Assembly (NCBI RefSeq): GCF_003751225.1 | Contig: NZ_RJKE01000001.1 | Location: forward strand, 4,154,001-4,218,000 | DNA: 64,000 bases | Origin: Actinocorallia herbida | GTDB lineage: Bacteria; Actinomycetota; Actinomycetes; Streptosporangiales; Streptosporangiaceae | Direction: 5' to 3' | Shown: positions 37,754 through 46,562 of the stretch, one piece after another | Layout of the letters: every line of letters begins with the position of its first letter | How positions within the stretch are numbered: position 1 is the first letter of the stretch | Made by a program: the position numbers and the translations under genes | Notes under the pieces: generated by a model | Told to the model about the DNA's origin: nothing | The model's input: only the letters and a program-made list of their open reading frames with translations | The model's database searches: none

Positions 37754-38035
37754 GTGCACGGATACAGCGACACCGCCGAGCAGCACTTGAAGCGGCTGCG
37801 GCGGATCGAGGGCCAGATACGCGGCCTGCAACGGATGGTCGAGGAGGACAAGTACTGCATCGACATCCTGACGCAGGTCTCCGCCGCGACGAGCGCGTTG
37901 CGGTCCTTCTCCCTCCAGCTCCTGGAACAGCACCTCGTCCACTGCGTCGCCGAGGCGACCGCGAAGGGCGGGCCGGAGGCGCAGGCCAAGGTCAAAGAGG
38001 CTACCGACGCCATCGCCCGGCTCGTCCGGTCCTGA
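37754..38035 (+). CDS. csoR: CsoR copper-sensing repressor
   Basis: A 93-residue CsoR. The Cu(I) ligands are visible: Cys in DKYCIDIL (about residue 36), His and Cys in EQHLVHCV (about residues 61 and 65), with the RLRRIEGQIRGLQRMVEED DNA-binding helix before them. GTG 37754 with GGGAGGAGG 8 nt upstream. Heads csoR-copZ-envelope protein-copA. Binds copper and then releases the operator at 37696. Confidence 0.95.
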   Translation: MHGYSDTAEQHLKRLRRIEGQIRGLQRMVEEDKYCIDILTQVSAATSALRSFSLQLLEQHLVHCVAEATAKGGPEAQAKVKEATDAIARLVRS

Positions 38036-38061
38036 TCACCGTTCTGAAAGGAGTCTTCGCC

Positions 38062-38274
38062 ATGACCACGACCACGACCCTCACCGTCAAGGGCATGACC
38101 TGCGGGCACTGTGTCAGCTCCGTCCGCGAGGAGGTCGCCGAGGTGCCCGGGGTGACCGGCGCGGAGGTCGATCTCGCGAGCGGTCTGCTGACCGTCACCA
38201 GTGACGGCCCCGTGGACCTCCAGGCGCTCGGCACCGCCGTCGCCGAGGCCGGATACGCCCTGGTGGAGCCCTGA
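38062..38274 (+). CDS. copZ: CopZ-like copper chaperone
   Basis: A 70-residue heavy-metal-associated (HMA) domain with the Cu(I) motif GMTCGHC at residues 11-17, the typical beta-alpha-beta-beta-alpha-beta length, and a closing EAGYALVEP. It delivers Cu(I) to the ATPase encoded two genes downstream. ATG with GAAAGGAG upstream. The stop overlaps the next start by one base. Confidence 0.93.
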   Translation: MTTTTTLTVKGMTCGHCVSSVREEVAEVPGVTGAEVDLASGLLTVTSDGPVDLQALGTAVAEAGYALVEP

Positions 38275-39200
38275 TGAACACCCCAGTCAAGGTCGGCGCC
38301 TACGTCGCCGGTCTCGTCGCGGTCTTCGCCGCCGCCTATGGTCTCGGCGGCATGGTCGGCGACGGAGGCCCGCCGGACGACGCGCCCGCCCACCACAACG
38401 CGGCGGCCCCCGGAGCCGCCGCGGACACCCCCGGGGGGCTTCAGGTGTCGGGGGGCGGCTACACCCTCGACCTGGCGACGACCAGGGCGGCCGCGGGCAC
38501 GCAGAGCCCGCTCCGCTTCACCGTCCGGGACGCCGAGGGCGATCCCGTGACCGCGTACGAGACCGTCCACGACAAGGAACTCCACCTGATCGTCGCCGAC
38601 CGCGATCTGACCGTCTTCCGGCACCTGCACCCCTCCCGGGACGCGGCGGGCGTCTGGAGCACGACCGTGGATCTCCCGTCCGCGGGCAGCCACCGGGTCT
38701 TCGCGGACTTCACCCCCGAGGGCGCGGCCCAGGCCCTCGTGCTCGGCGCCGACCTCGCCGTCCCGGGCGACTACGAGCCCGCCGATCTTCCGGAGCCGTC
38801 GGCGACGGCGGAGGCGGACGGCTATACCGTGGAGATGCGGGGTTCCGTGGTGGGCGGCGCGTCGAGCACGCTGACGTTCGCGGTGCGCCGCGATGGGAAG
38901 CCCGTAGCGGGTCTGGAACCTTATCTGGGCGCCTACGGCCATCTGGTCGCGTTGCGTTCCGGGGACCTCGCCTATCTGCACGTCCACCCCGCCGAGGAGG
39001 CGGGGGAGGGGGTCTCGGCGTCTTCCGAGGTCGGGTTCGCGGTGAGCGCCCCGAGCGCGGGCGCCTACCGGCTCTTCCTGGACTTCAAGATCGACGGTGT
39101 GGTGCGGACCGCGGCGTTCACCGTGCGGGCCGGCGACGCTCCGGCCGCCCCCTCGCCGCTACCGTCGGTGTCCACCGACGACCACGGCCACACCCACTGA
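38274..39200 (+). CDS. Envelope copper-associated protein with duplicated HxHP domains
   Basis: A 308-residue exported or membrane-anchored protein (hydrophobic N-terminus, residues 8-28). The mature part holds two tandem copies of one beta domain: YTLDLA...HLIVADRDLTVFRHLHP about residues 62-165, and YTVEMR...HLVALRSGDLAYLHVHP about 182-290. Each copy has a histidine pair, and the C-terminus is TDDHGHTH. Placed between the chaperone and the copper ATPase, it probably binds copper outside the membrane. Homologues are annotated only as heavy-metal-binding or hypothetical. The start overlaps the copZ stop (TGATG). Confidence 0.7.
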   Translation: MNTPVKVGAYVAGLVAVFAAAYGLGGMVGDGGPPDDAPAHHNAAAPGAAADTPGGLQVSGGGYTLDLATTRAAAGTQSPLRFTVRDAEGDPVTAYETVHDKELHLIVADRDLTVFRHLHPSRDAAGVWSTTVDLPSAGSHRVFADFTPEGAAQALVLGADLAVPGDYEPADLPEPSATAEADGYTVEMRGSVVGGASSTLTFAVRRDGKPVAGLEPYLGAYGHLVALRSGDLAYLHVHPAEEAGEGVSASSEVGFAVSAPSAGAYRLFLDFKIDGVVRTAAFTVRAGDAPAAPSPLPSVSTDDHGHTH

Positions 39201-39233
39201 CCGCGCGGACGAGATGAGAGGAAAGGAGAGGTG

Positions 39234-41471
39234 ATGTCCTCCCTCACCGACGCGCCGCCGAATGGCTCGGTCGAGCTGCTGATCGGCGGCATGACCTGCG
39301 CGTCCTGCGCGAACCGGATCGAACGCAGGCTGAACAAGCTCGAAGGGGTCGCCGCGACGGTCAACTACGCGACCGAGAAGGCGAAGGTGACCTTCCCGGC
39401 GGAGCTCGACCCGCAGAGGCTGATCGAGACCGTCGAGCAGGCCGGGTACACCGCGGCGCTGCCCGAGCCGCCGCGCGCGGCGGCCGGGCCCGCCGAGCCC
39501 GCGGACGAGTCGCGGCCGCTGCGGCAGCGGTTGGTCACCGCGGTGGTGCTGAGCGTTCCGGTGATCGTCCTGGCGATGGTTCCGGCGCTGCAGTTCACGT
39601 ACTGGCAGTGGCTCTCGCTGACGCTCGCGGCGCCCGTCGTCGTCTATGCGGGCTGGCCCTTCCACAAGGCGGCGTGGACGAACCTGCGGCATGGCGCGGC
39701 GACGATGGACACCCTGGTGTCGCTGGGCACCCTCGCGGCGTTCGGCTGGTCGCTGTGGGCGCTGTTCTTCGGGACGGCGGGCGAGCCCGGCATGACGCAC
39801 CCGTTCGAGTTCACGATCTCGCGCGGCGACGGCGCGGGGATGATCTATCTGGAGGCCGCGGCGGGCGTCACGGCGTTCCTGCTGGCGGGCCGGTACTTCG
39901 AGGCGCGGTCGAAGCGGCGCGCGGGTGCGGCGCTGCGGGCGCTGATGGAGCTCGGCGCGCGGGACGTCGCGGTGCTGCGCGATGGGCGTGAGACGCGGAT
40001 CCCGACGGATCGGCTGCGAGTCGGGGATCGCTTCGTGGTCCGTCCGGGCGAGAAGATCGCGACGGACGGGGTCGTGGAGGACGGGTCGTCGGCCGTGGAC
40101 GCCTCGATGCTGACGGGCGAGTCGGTGCCGGTCGAGGTCCGCCCCGGTGACGGGGTGACGGGCGCGACGGTGAACGCGGGCGGCAGGCTCGTGGTCCGGG
40201 CCACCCGGGTGGGCGCCGACACGCAGCTCGCGCAGATGGCGCGGCTGGTGGAGGAGGCGCAGACCGGGAAGGCCGAGGTCCAGCGGCTGGCCGACCGGAT
40301 CTCCGGGGTGTTCGTGCCGATCGTGATCGCGCTGTCGCTGGGTACCCTCGGGTTCTGGCTGGGCGCGGGCGCGGGCGCCACCGCGGCGTTCACCGCGGCG
40401 GTGGCGGTGCTGATCATCGCGTGCCCGTGTGCGCTGGGTCTGGCGACGCCTACGGCGCTGCTGGTCGGCACCGGGCGGGGCGCGCAGCTCGGCATCCTGA
40501 TCAAGGGCCCTGAGGTGCTGGAGTCGACCCGTGCGGTCGACACGATCGTGCTGGACAAGACGGGCACCGTCACGGAGGGCCGGATGACCCTCGTGGAGGT
40601 GCACCTCGCCGAGGGTGAGTCCGAGGAGGAGGTGCTGCGGCTGGCCGGCGCGTTGGAGCACGCCTCGGAGCATCCGATCGCGCGGGCCGTCGCACGGGGT
40701 GCGGCGGAGCGGGCGGGGGAGCTGCCCGTGCCGGAGGACTTCGCGAACGTCGAGGGCCTGGGCGTCCAGGGCATGGTGGAAGGCCACGCCGTTCTGGTGG
40801 GCCGGCCGCGGCTGCTCGAAGAGTGGTCGCAGCGGCTCCCGGCGCGCCTTCAGGACGCGTTGGAGCAGGCGCAGGCGGGCGGCCGTACCGCGGTGGCGGT
40901 CGGCTGGGACGGCGCGGCACGGGCCGTGCTGGTCGTGGCCGACACGGTGAAGCCGACCTCGGCCGAGGCGGTCGCGCGGTTCCGGGAGCTGGGCCTGACG
41001 CCGGTGCTGCTGACGGGCGACAACGAGGCGGTGGCGAAGTCCGTCGCGCGTGAGGTCGGGATCGACCGGGTGATCGCGGACGTGCTGCCGCAGGACAAGG
41101 TCGCCGAGGTCGCCAGGCTCCAGGAGGAGGGCAGGGTCGTGGCGATGGTCGGCGACGGCGTCAACGACGCCGCGGCGCTGGCCCGCGCGGATCTCGGCCT
41201 GGCCATGGGCACCGGGACGGACGCGGCGATCGAGGCGTCGGATTTGACGCTGGTCCGGGGTGATCTGCGGGCCGCGGCCGACGCGCTGCGGCTGTCCCGC
41301 AGGACGCTGCGGACGATCAAGGGGAACCTGTTCTGGGCGTTCGCCTACAACGTCGCGGCGTTGCCGCTGGCGGCGGCGGGCCTGCTCAACCCGATGATCG
41401 CCGGCGCGGCGATGGCGTTCTCCAGCGTCTTCGTCGTCTCGAACAGCCTGCGGCTCCGCTCGTTCGAGTAG
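39234..41471 (+). CDS. copA: Copper-exporting P1B-type ATPase
   Basis: A 745-residue Cu(I) ATPase. N-terminal HMA domain with GMTCASC near residue 20; eight membrane helices including the ion-binding CPC of [11 protein letters not shown] near 397; phosphorylation site DKTGTVTEG near 443; ATP-binding HP motif SEHPIARA near 480; hinge [10 protein letters not shown] near 643. Exports Cu(I) from the cytosol. ATG 39234 with GGAAAGGAGAG just upstream (GTG 39231 also possible). Last gene of the csoR operon and followed by a hairpin. Confidence 0.95.
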   Translation: MSSLTDAPPNGSVELLIGGMTCASCANRIERRLNKLEGVAATVNYATEKAKVTFPAELDPQRLIETVEQAGYTAALPEPPRAAAGPAEPADESRPLRQRLVTAVVLSVPVIVLAMVPALQFTYWQWLSLTLAAPVVVYAGWPFHKAAWTNLRHGAATMDTLVSLGTLAAFGWSLWALFFGTAGEPGMTHPFEFTISRGDGAGMIYLEAAAGVTAFLLAGRYFEARSKRRAGAALRALMELGARDVAVLRDGRETRIPTDRLRVGDRFVVRPGEKIATDGVVEDGSSAVDASMLTGESVPVEVRPGDGVTGATVNAGGRLVVRATRVGADTQLAQMARLVEEAQTGKAEVQRLADRISGVFVPIVIALSLGTLGFWLGAGAGATAAFTAAVAVLIIACPCALGLATPTALLVGTGRGAQLGILIKGPEVLESTRAVDTIVLDKTGTVTEGRMTLVEVHLAEGESEEEVLRLAGALEHASEHPIARAVARGAAERAGELPVPEDFANVEGLGVQGMVEGHAVLVGRPRLLEEWSQRLPARLQDALEQAQAGGRTAVAVGWDGAARAVLVVADTVKPTSAEAVARFRELGLTPVLLTGDNEAVAKSVAREVGIDRVIADVLPQDKVAEVARLQEEGRVVAMVGDGVNDAAALARADLGLAMGTGTDAAIEASDLTLVRGDLRAAADALRLSRRTLRTIKGNLFWAFAYNVAALPLAAAGLLNPMIAGAAMAFSSVFVVSNSLRLRSFE

Positions 41472-41483
41472 CGGTTCTTCTCC

Positions 41484-41513
41484 GGCCCCCGTCTTCGCAG
41501 GAAGGCGGGGGCC
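41484..41513. terminator. Hairpin between convergent copA and the SMP-30 gene
   Basis: 13-bp stem (GGCCCCCGTCTTC with GAAGGCGGGGGCC, one G-U pair) and loop GCAG. No U tract, but its place between converging ends suggests termination both ways. Confidence 0.65.
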
Positions 41514-41521
41514 TCGCCGTG

Positions 41522-42532
41522 TCAGGGCGTCTCGGACAGGTGGACGCGCAGGAGAGCGGTGCCGGGGAGCCCGGCGAGGTAGAGGTCGCCGTCGTGTTCG
41601 GCGACGCCGGTGACCATGGGGTAGGCGGCGTCGGGGGTCTGGAGGTCGTGCAGGACGGCGCCGTGCTCGTCGACGGCGAGGATCCAGGTGGTGGCGCGGC
41701 CTGCGGGGCGCAGCCGGTCGGGCAGTGCCCACAGGGCGCGGGCGGCCCAGGCCGGGGCGGAGGCGAGGCGGTCGAGTGCGGGGTCGCGGGGGTTGGTGAG
41801 GGCGACCCAGGCGCGGCCGTCGGTGAAGCGCGAGAGGTTGTCGGGGTAGCCGGGCAGGTTGGGTGCCACGACGTCGCGGACGCCCGCGCGGTGGCCGGTG
41901 AGGGCGACGCGGCTGAGGGTCGGTCCGATGGTCTCGGCGAGGAGGAGCGCTGCGCCGTCGGGGGTGAGGGAGAGGCCGTTGGCGAAGTACAGGGCGTCCA
42001 GGACGACGTCGACCTCGCCGGTGGGGGAGCGGCGCAGGAGGCGGCCGGACGGGCGGTGCTCCAGGATCGCGCCCATGTAGTGCGCGAAGGCGAACCGGGT
42101 GGTGGACTCGGTGAACCAGACGGTCCCGTCGGCTTCGGCGACGGCGTTGGAGCAGAACCGCAGAGGGACGCCCGCGACGTCGGCGACGAGGGTCTCGGCG
42201 TGTCCGGTCTCGGGGTCGAGCCTGAGCAGTCCGCGATCGGCGTCGCACACCAGGACCCGTCCGTCGTCGAGTGTCTCGAGGCCGAGCGGCCGTCCGCCGG
42301 TGTTCCCGACCTCCTCCTGCGCCCCGCTGAGGGGGTCGACCCGGAGGACCGCGCCGCCCTCGACCCCGCACAGCAGCCTTCCGTGCCCGTCCACGACGAC
42401 GTCCTCCGGTGCCCGCCCGCGCAGCGGCAGCGCCGACGTCCGGGGGAACGGCGTGGGCCCGCGCTCTTCTCTGCTGCGCGGCGGAGCCGCCGGGATGCGC
42501 CGCTGGAACGGGTCGAGCGCGGGCTTGGTCAT
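41522..42532 (-). CDS. SMP-30/gluconolactonase/strictosidine synthase-like protein
   Basis: A 336-residue six-bladed propeller-type protein: repeating segments such as PEDVVVDGHGRLLCGVEGGAVLRVD, RPLGLETLDDGRVLVCDADRGLLRLD, FCSNAVAEADGTVWFTEST and YPDNLSRFTDGRAWVALTN. The family hydrolyses lactones or related esters with a bound metal; substrate unknown. No signal peptide. ATG 42532 with GGAGGC upstream replaces the longer frame. Stands alone. Confidence 0.85.
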   Translation of the reverse strand: MTKPALDPFQRRIPAAPPRSREERGPTPFPRTSALPLRGRAPEDVVVDGHGRLLCGVEGGAVLRVDPLSGAQEEVGNTGGRPLGLETLDDGRVLVCDADRGLLRLDPETGHAETLVADVAGVPLRFCSNAVAEADGTVWFTESTTRFAFAHYMGAILEHRPSGRLLRRSPTGEVDVVLDALYFANGLSLTPDGAALLLAETIGPTLSRVALTGHRAGVRDVVAPNLPGYPDNLSRFTDGRAWVALTNPRDPALDRLASAPAWAARALWALPDRLRPAGRATTWILAVDEHGAVLHDLQTPDAAYPMVTGVAEHDGDLYLAGLPGTALLRVHLSETP

Positions 42533-42733
42533 CGCTGCCTCCGATCGGTGTGCCGATCGTCGCACAGGGCGTCGAGGGGAGCAGAGGAACGCGGGAGGCT
42601 TCGGTGGGATCCGGGTGCCGCGGATTTCGGGCGGCCGTTAACCGGTGAACCGGTGAGGGTGAGGAGCGGAGTGATCCTTGGGCGGGGATCGGGTGGCTAT
42701 GATCGGCGGGATCTGTGCGGAAGGGTGTGGCGC

Positions 42734-43153
42734 GTGGGCGTGTTCCGGCGTAGGCGGGGAAAAGGCGGTCAGGATCTTATGGCCGCCGCGTGGCGGCGCG
42801 TTGACGAGATGGCCGCCGAGTTCTGGGCGGAGGCACCGCGGAGCCTGGTGGAGGATCCACTCGATGCCAGGTCTCGTTATGACGGTGTCGTCGGGGTGGC
42901 GAAGACGGTCATCGCCTCGCCGCTGGCCAACGCGGACGAGCTCACCCGGTTCTGTGTGAAGGTCCTCGCGCTCTACGCGGCCGCCGATGAGCCGCCGCGG
43001 ATGAGCCTCGCGGTCGAGGCGCCCGTGGTCCGGGAGATGCTCATCGAGGCGGGAATGCCGGAGGAGGAGCGCGCTCTGTCGGAGGCGGTGCTGTGGCTTG
43101 CCGACTATCACTCGCGGGTCGGCCATGAACTGGTGATGGATCTCGATCGGTAA
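42734..43153 (+). CDS. Hypothetical protein, unrecognised
   Basis: A 139-residue protein that I do not recognise. It has a basic start (FRRRRGKGG), then a soluble, mostly helical acidic body (RRVDEMAAEFWAEAP; AKTVIASPLANADELTRFCVKVLALYAAADEPP; ADYHSRVGHELVMDLDR). High GC3 shows it is real. TATGAT at 42698-42703 is a probable -10. GTG 42734 is chosen, with GGAAGG 9 nt upstream; GTG 42725 is an alternative. Followed by repeat copy C. Confidence 0.55.
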   Translation: MGVFRRRRGKGGQDLMAAAWRRVDEMAAEFWAEAPRSLVEDPLDARSRYDGVVGVAKTVIASPLANADELTRFCVKVLALYAAADEPPRMSLAVEAPVVREMLIEAGMPEEERALSEAVLWLADYHSRVGHELVMDLDR

Positions 43154-43192
43154 AGCGACCCGTTCGCCTTCTTTCTCCTCACCCGCATTAAC

Positions 43193-43266
43193 CTTACTGT
43201 GTAAAGGCGCCGGTCGGGACAAGCCCGAGAACCCCCTCAAAAACACAAAGGACTAAAGACTCATCA
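43193..43266. repeat. Intergenic repeat, copy C (long)
   Basis: Starts CTTACTGTGTAAAGGCGCCG and ends AAAGGACTAAAGACTCATCA, about 74 bp. It matches copy B (36868-36949) in both end blocks, while the middle differs in length and sequence. It lies between the unknown gene and the metallophosphoesterase gene. Confidence 0.65.
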
Positions 43267-43283
43267 TCGGTTAAACCGATGAT
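43263..43283. promoter_or_regulatory. 21-bp perfect palindrome
   Basis: ATCATCGGTT, a single A, AACCGATGAT. It overlaps the end of repeat copy C and lies 84 bp before the metallophosphoesterase start. It could be an operator or a terminator-like hairpin for the preceding gene; there is no U tract. Confidence 0.55.
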
Positions 43284-43366
43284 CGGTGTGGTCGTCTCGT
43301 CGCTGTTCGTAGGGTTCGCGGGGTGGGTGAAGCTGCGGGATACTGCACCTGGCTTGGGGGAATCGT

Positions 43367-44695
43367 GTGGTGTCGCCCTTCGTGAGCCGTGCGCTGAACG
43401 TCGGGGAGGGCTGCGCCGTGGGTGTCGTGTTCGTTCTGGTCCTATTGGTGATCTTGGGTGTGCTGGGTGGGCTGCACCGGTACGTGTGGCGCAGGGTCGT
43501 CAGGGAGACGACCTCGGCCGGGACGCCGTGGCGACGCCTAGGCACCGCGGTGTTCGTGGCGGGTCCCCTGCTCATGCTCGCGACGTTCATCGGCTCCCGG
43601 GCGGGGCTGCCGTTCTGGCTGGTGAAGGTCCTCGCGTGGCCGGGGTACCTGTGGGTGGCGGTCGCCCTGTATCTGCTGCTCGGCGTGCTCGTCGGCGAGG
43701 CGGTCCGGCCCGCGCTGCGGTGGTGGCTGCGCCGGCGGGCGGCGCGGGAGACCGCGGGTGCGCAGGCTCCGGCCCCTGTCCCGATCACCGTGCCCGGCGA
43801 GGCGTCGGCCGTCGCCCTGGCCGCGGAGCCTGCCGCGGAGTCCGAGCCCGGCGCGGAGGTCCCTGCGGACCCGTCGCGGCGGGTGTTCGTGGCGCGGGTC
43901 GTGGGCGGCGCCGCGGCCGCCGTGGCGGTCGGCACGGCCGGATACGGGACGTACGGGGTGCTGCGCGGGCCGCGGGTGAAGCGGGTGACGGTACCGCTGG
44001 CGCGGCTGCCCCGGTCGGCGCACGGGTTCCGGATCGCGGTGGTGAGCGACGTCCACCTGGGTCCGATCCTGGGGCGCGGGTTCGCCGAGCGGGTCGTGGC
44101 GACGGTGAACGCGACGCAGCCGGATCTGATCGCGGTGGTCGGTGACCTGGTGGACGGGACGGTCGACGACCTGAGGTCGGCGGTGGAGCCGATCGGCGGG
44201 TTGCGGGCGCGTCATGGGGCGTTCTTCGTGACGGGCAATCATGAGTATTTCTCTGATGCGGACGCGTGGGTGGGCCACGTGCGGGAGTTGGGGCTGAGGT
44301 TGCTGGCGAACGAGCGGGTAGAGCTGCCCGGGTTCGATCTGGCGGGTGTGAACGACGTGGCGGGCGAGGACTACGGGGACGGTCCGGATCTGGCGGCGGC
44401 GCTGGCGGACCGGGATCCTTCGCGGACGTCGGTGCTGCTGGCGCATCAGCCGGTGTTCGTGCATGAGGCCGTGGCGCACGGGGTGGACCTGCAGCTGTCG
44501 GGGCACACCCATGGCGGTCAGCTGTGGCCGATGAACTTCGTGGCGGGGCTGGCGAATCCGACGGTGGCGGGGCTCGACCGTTTCGGGGACACGCAGTTGT
44601 ACGTGTCGCGGGGTGCGGGCGCGTGGGGTCCGCCGACCCGGGTGGGGGCGCCTTCGGACGTGACGGTCGTGGAGTTGGCGTCGCGTCAGGCGTGA
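43367..44695 (+). CDS. Membrane-anchored metallophosphoesterase
   Basis: A 442-residue protein with four predicted membrane helices (about residues 18-38, 60-82, 85-110 and 178-198) and an outer calcineurin-like phosphoesterase domain. All metal-binding motifs are present: SDVHLGPI, GDLVDG, GNHEY and SGHTHGGQLWP. This resembles YaeI/YkuE-type phosphodiesterases, possibly acting on UDP-sugar or lipid substrates. GTG start following TTGGGGG. It converges with the DUF6790 gene with a 10-nt overlap. Confidence 0.85.
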   Translation: MVSPFVSRALNVGEGCAVGVVFVLVLLVILGVLGGLHRYVWRRVVRETTSAGTPWRRLGTAVFVAGPLLMLATFIGSRAGLPFWLVKVLAWPGYLWVAVALYLLLGVLVGEAVRPALRWWLRRRAARETAGAQAPAPVPITVPGEASAVALAAEPAAESEPGAEVPADPSRRVFVARVVGGAAAAVAVGTAGYGTYGVLRGPRVKRVTVPLARLPRSAHGFRIAVVSDVHLGPILGRGFAERVVATVNATQPDLIAVVGDLVDGTVDDLRSAVEPIGGLRARHGAFFVTGNHEYFSDADAWVGHVRELGLRLLANERVELPGFDLAGVNDVAGEDYGDGPDLAAALADRDPSRTSVLLAHQPVFVHEAVAHGVDLQLSGHTHGGQLWPMNFVAGLANPTVAGLDRFGDTQLYVSRGAGAWGPPTRVGAPSDVTVVELASRQA

Positions 44696-45198
44696 CGCCG
44701 GGGCCGCTGGAGGGCGTCGCCGCCGTGTTCGTGTGAGATCCGGTAGAGGATCCAGGCGAGGATGGGTTCGAGGAAGTCGAGGTAGAGCGGGGCGCCGATG
44801 TTGCCGGGCCGGGTGTTGTCTTCGGCGAACCAGTAGTAGAGGTGGCCTGCGGCGTCGCCGAGGTACTGGATGGACATGATGATGATGACGGCGAGCCAGA
44901 AGTTGCCGCGGTACCAGATGCACAGGACGCCTGCGATGCCGATGGAGAGGTCGCCCATGGCGTTCTCGTACTGGAAGCCGCCGTTGCCGCGGGTGTAGCC
45001 GATCATTTCGGCGGTGCCGGGGCCGTCGAAGAGGTGGGCGCAGGCGCCGAGGATGCCGCCGATGCCGATGGCGACGGCGAGCCACCAGACGAGGAAGGTG
45101 TCGGCGGCTTCGCCGGGGCGGGTGGGGGTGCGGCGTTTGCGGGTCCAGTGGATCGCGGCGCCGATGAGGGCGATGGCCGCGATGGCGACGAGTTGCAT
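44686..45198 (-). CDS. DUF6790 family membrane protein
   Basis: A 170-residue protein with four or five membrane helices. It matches the DUF6790 pattern: GIGGILGACAHLF, ENAMGDLSIGIAGVLCIWYRGNFWLAVII and DAAGHLYYWF. Function unknown. ATG 45198. Begins 28 bp after the DUF817 gene and likely shares its transcript, although a perfect AGTGATCACT palindrome (45222-45231) in the gap could be a separate control site. Confidence 0.75.
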   Translation of the reverse strand: MQLVAIAAIALIGAAIHWTRKRRTPTRPGEAADTFLVWWLAVAIGIGGILGACAHLFDGPGTAEMIGYTRGNGGFQYENAMGDLSIGIAGVLCIWYRGNFWLAVIIIMSIQYLGDAAGHLYYWFAEDNTRPGNIGAPLYLDFLEPILAWILYRISHEHGGDALQRPRRHA

Positions 45199-45226
45199 GA
45201 CCACCCCTGAGTGTTCACAGTAGTGA

Positions 45227-46117
45227 TCACTGTACGTTCTGTGGTTGGTGCTGGTCGGTGCGGGGTTCGGGGGTGGGTTCGGCAGTGGTTTCGGGTGCTG
45301 GTTCGGTGAGTCGGCCGTGGCGGGCTTGCCAGGCGGCGACGAGGACGAAGGCGACGGAGACGAGGAGGGCCCAGGCGCCGAATTTGTCGGCGTGGACGAG
45401 GTTCCAGGTGTCCTGTTGGTAGGGGTAGCGCCAGGCGCCGAGGTAGGTGGCGATGTTCTCGGCGATCCAGAGGAAGAAGCCGATGAGGACGAAGGAGAGG
45501 GCGAGGGGCATGCGGTAGCGGGCTTGGCCGACGGTGAAGTGGACTGCGGTGCGCCGGGTGGCGGCGATGAGGAGGAGGGCGAGGGGAAGGCGGAGGTCGG
45601 GGAGGAAGTGGTGGGTGAGGAAGTTGAGGTAGATGGCGGCGGAGACGGTGGCCGTCGCGGTGGTGCGGTAGCCGGTGAGGCGGAGGTCGAGGGTGCGCCA
45701 GGCGCGGCAGACGTAGCTGCCGACGGCGGCGTAGAGGAAGCCGCTGTAGAGGGGTACTCCGCCGATCTTGGTCCAGGCGTCGCCGGGGTAGCTCCAGGAT
45801 CCGAGGTGGACTTTGACGATTTCGAAGATGAGGCCGACGAGGTGGAATCCGCCGATGACGGCGACTTCGCCTGCGGTCTCCCAGCGCAGGAGGTAGAAGA
45901 GTCCGGTGATGGCGAGCGCGTAGAGGAGGAGTGCGTCGTAGCGCGGGAGGGGTGTGTCGATGATGGAGAAGAGGGCGAGCCCGAGGAAGAGTGCCACGGC
46001 GAAGGCGCAGGCCCGGGCCTCGGCCCAGGCGAAGCGCAGGAGTTGCGCGATGAAGTACCCCACGCTGTGTGCGACCGCCGCACCTATCGGAAAGTTCGTT
46101 TTGTGGTGGTCGGTCAT
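45227..46117 (-). CDS. DUF817 family membrane protein
   Basis: A 296-residue polytopic protein with about eight membrane helices and a hydrophilic Pro/Glu-rich tail. It contains the DUF817 pattern FEIVKVHLGSWSYP...GVPLYSGFLYAAVGSYVCRAWR and NFLTHHFLPDLR, with conserved histidines in the membrane region. Role unknown. ATG 46117 has no clear ribosome binding site. Upstream partner of the DUF6790 gene. Confidence 0.85.
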   Translation of the reverse strand: MTDHHKTNFPIGAAVAHSVGYFIAQLLRFAWAEARACAFAVALFLGLALFSIIDTPLPRYDALLLYALAITGLFYLLRWETAGEVAVIGGFHLVGLIFEIVKVHLGSWSYPGDAWTKIGGVPLYSGFLYAAVGSYVCRAWRTLDLRLTGYRTTATATVSAAIYLNFLTHHFLPDLRLPLALLLIAATRRTAVHFTVGQARYRMPLALSFVLIGFFLWIAENIATYLGAWRYPYQQDTWNLVHADKFGAWALLVSVAFVLVAAWQARHGRLTEPAPETTAEPTPEPRTDQHQPQNVQ

Positions 46118-46137
46118 GTTTATGGGGGTGCGAGCGT

Positions 46138-46557
46138 TCAGGCTTCGGTTCGTCCGGCCGCGCGAACGTCGGCCCGGCCCGTGTGCAGGTAGCGCGCGCG
46201 GCCCTGGCCGTCGTCCCCCAGGAACGCGACGGGCCTGTGGCCGGGCTCGGCGGGCAGCAGGGAGTCTCCTCGCCAGGCGAGCAGTTCCGTCCGGTACGGC
46301 TCGTCGCCGGTCTCCGCCGCGAGACCGAGGGGGATCTGCTCGAGCCAGAGCCGTCCCTGTTCGTCTTCGTGCACGGTGGTCTGGCTCGTGCTCGAGCGGT
46401 AGACGCCCGCGCAGCGCCGGGTGTCGGGGCGTGCCGTGGGATCCGGGACGGGGTCGGCGGGTGACTCGACGACCCTGCTGAGGATCTCCTTCATCAGGGG
46501 CTTGCGGTCGCCGCCGTTGGTGAAGATCGACCCGGCGGGTGCTTCTGCGCGCGGCAT
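46138..46557 (-). pseudogene. Truncated serine hydrolase (beta-lactamase family), C-terminal part
   Basis: About 139 residues matching only the tail of class-C beta-lactamase/D-Ala carboxypeptidase-like hydrolases: NGGDRKPLMKEIL, then RRCAGVYRSSTSQTTVHEDEQGRLWLEQ, PYRTELLAWRGDSLLPAEPG and AFLGDDGQGRARYLHTGR. The catalytic SxxK and YxN region is absent. The break lies at about 46557, directly against a decayed permease on the other strand. Probably not functional. Confidence 0.65.
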
Positions 46558-46562
46558 CGCCC

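Noticed and set aside
39159-42371. A 1070-codon minus-strand frame opposite copA
   Set aside because: Arg/Pro/His-rich low-complexity translation, no motif; copA on the plus strand is unmistakable.
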